Source of the DNA: Buchnera aphidicola (Hyadaphis tataricae)
GTDB lineage: Bacteria; Pseudomonadota; Gammaproteobacteria; Enterobacterales; Enterobacteriaceae
Direction: 5' to 3'
NCBI RefSeq assembly: GCF_005081445.1
Contig: NZ_CP034873.1
Coordinates: 434,001-498,000 of the forward strand
DNA: 64,000 bases
Made by a program: the position numbers and the translations under genes. The notes beneath the pieces are model-generated. The model saw only the letters and a list, made by a program, of their open reading frames with translations. It did not search any database and was not told where the DNA came from. Of this stretch, positions 63,549 to 64,000 are shown piece after piece (position 1 is the stretch's first letter; every line of letters starts with the position of its first letter).

Positions 63549-64000
63549 ATGAATATGTTAATTTTAATGCAACAAGCTTTACAAAAAAAAATCATCCATC
63601 CAATTGATTTTTATTTTGCACAATTTATTTCAAAAAAAAGTAATATTTTGATGTTAGTATCAACGTGCATGAGTTATGAATATAGAAATGGTTATAGTTT
63701 TTTGAAAATAGAATATTTTCAAAAAAAATTATTTTTTAATATTTTTCAAGATAAGTACTTTCAAAAAATTTCAGTACTATTAGATAAAAAAATCAATTGG
63801 GAAGCAGAATTATTGCGACATGAATCTATAGGTAATGGTGATGTTTGTACTCCTTTAGTGTATTTTAAAAAAAAAATATATTTGTATAAGATTTGGAAAG
63901 CAGAGGGTAATATTTTAAAATATTTATATAATAAAAAAAGTTTTTACTCAATCAAAAAAAATTTTTCTGTAATATTAGATAATTTATTTCCTAAAAAAAC
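63549..64000 (+). CDS. recD: RecBCD exonuclease V subunit alpha, N-terminal part (runs off the window)
   Basis: ATG 63549 opens a frame that stays open to the window edge (150 codons). The product has HPIDFYFAQFIS and HESIGNGDVCTPLVYF, matching the E. coli RecD N-terminal domain (RPLDVQFA and SHDAGEGHVCLPLS). The 5'-3' helicase motifs lie beyond the edge. It follows recB by 17 bases, as expected. Confidence 0.9.
   Translation, partial: MNMLILMQQALQKKIIHPIDFYFAQFISKKSNILMLVSTCMSYEYRNGYSFLKIEYFQKKLFFNIFQDKYFQKISVLLDKKINWEAELLRHESIGNGDVCTPLVYFKKKIYLYKIWKAEGNILKYLYNKKSFYSIKKNFSVILDNLFPKK

Overview
This window is a stretch of the chromosome of the aphid endosymbiont Buchnera aphidicola. The evidence is an extremely A+T-rich sequence, closely spaced genes of clear enterobacterial (E. 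coli-like) type, almost no mobile DNA, and the retained gene order fis / rluD-bamD-alaS-csrA / gshA / metK / glnS-pyrG-eno / cys cluster / typA / prfB-lysS-lysA-lgt-thyA-miaB / leuS-holA-nadD / pgk-fba-mscS / recC-recB-recD. The complete sulfate-assimilation cluster fits Buchnera of an aphid lineage that kept this function; exact strain identity is inference. No phage, insertion sequence, CRISPR array or defence locus was seen.

Layout. 1-5.3 kb: 5' part of fis, rluD, bamD, alaS, csrA with its terminator. 5.3-8.4 kb: tRNA-Ser and tRNA-Arg, gshA, metK. 8.6-11.4 kb: a frameshifted endA, rsmE, 5-formyl-THF cyclo-ligase, rpiA. 11.5-18 kb: three tRNAs (Met, Leu, Gln), glnS, pyrG, eno, queE, queD. 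18-29.5 kb, all on the minus strand: nlpD, ispF, ispD, a truncated ftsB and the sulfate/siroheme cluster cysC-N-D-G-H-I-J. 29.5-32.1 kb: a 2.66 kb gene desert. 32.1-38.2 kb: a frameshifted dsbA, an exonuclease-only polA, engB, typA, gmk, ygfZ. 38.3-53.5 kb: prfB (programmed +1 frameshift), lysS, lysA, a frameshifted lgt, thyA, miaB, ybeY, corC, leuS, holA, nadD, tusA, asd, yhgN. 53.5-64 kb: pgk, fba, mscS, recC, recB and the start of recD.

How the genes work together. The cys genes form one pathway from sulfate to sulfide (CysDN, CysC, CysH, CysIJ), with CysG supplying siroheme for CysI; MetK, TusA and GshA use the sulfur products. Asd and LysA belong to aspartate-family amino acid synthesis, a nutritional role of the symbiont. 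Pgk, enolase, class II aldolase and RpiA cover central carbon metabolism. Recombination repair is represented by RecBCD, and replication by the DNA polymerase III delta subunit (HolA) and a lone 5'-3' exonuclease.

The most notable signal is a set of three genes for envelope proteins (endA, dsbA, lgt). Each is intact except for exactly one missing base at a long homopolymer (T10, A13, A10), and in each case restoring one base gives a protein of normal family length. Together with missing lipobox cysteine contexts in BamD and NlpD, and the absence of lnt and lptE from their usual places, this points to an eroding or slippage-rescued lipoprotein and disulfide system, unless the missing bases are sequencing errors.
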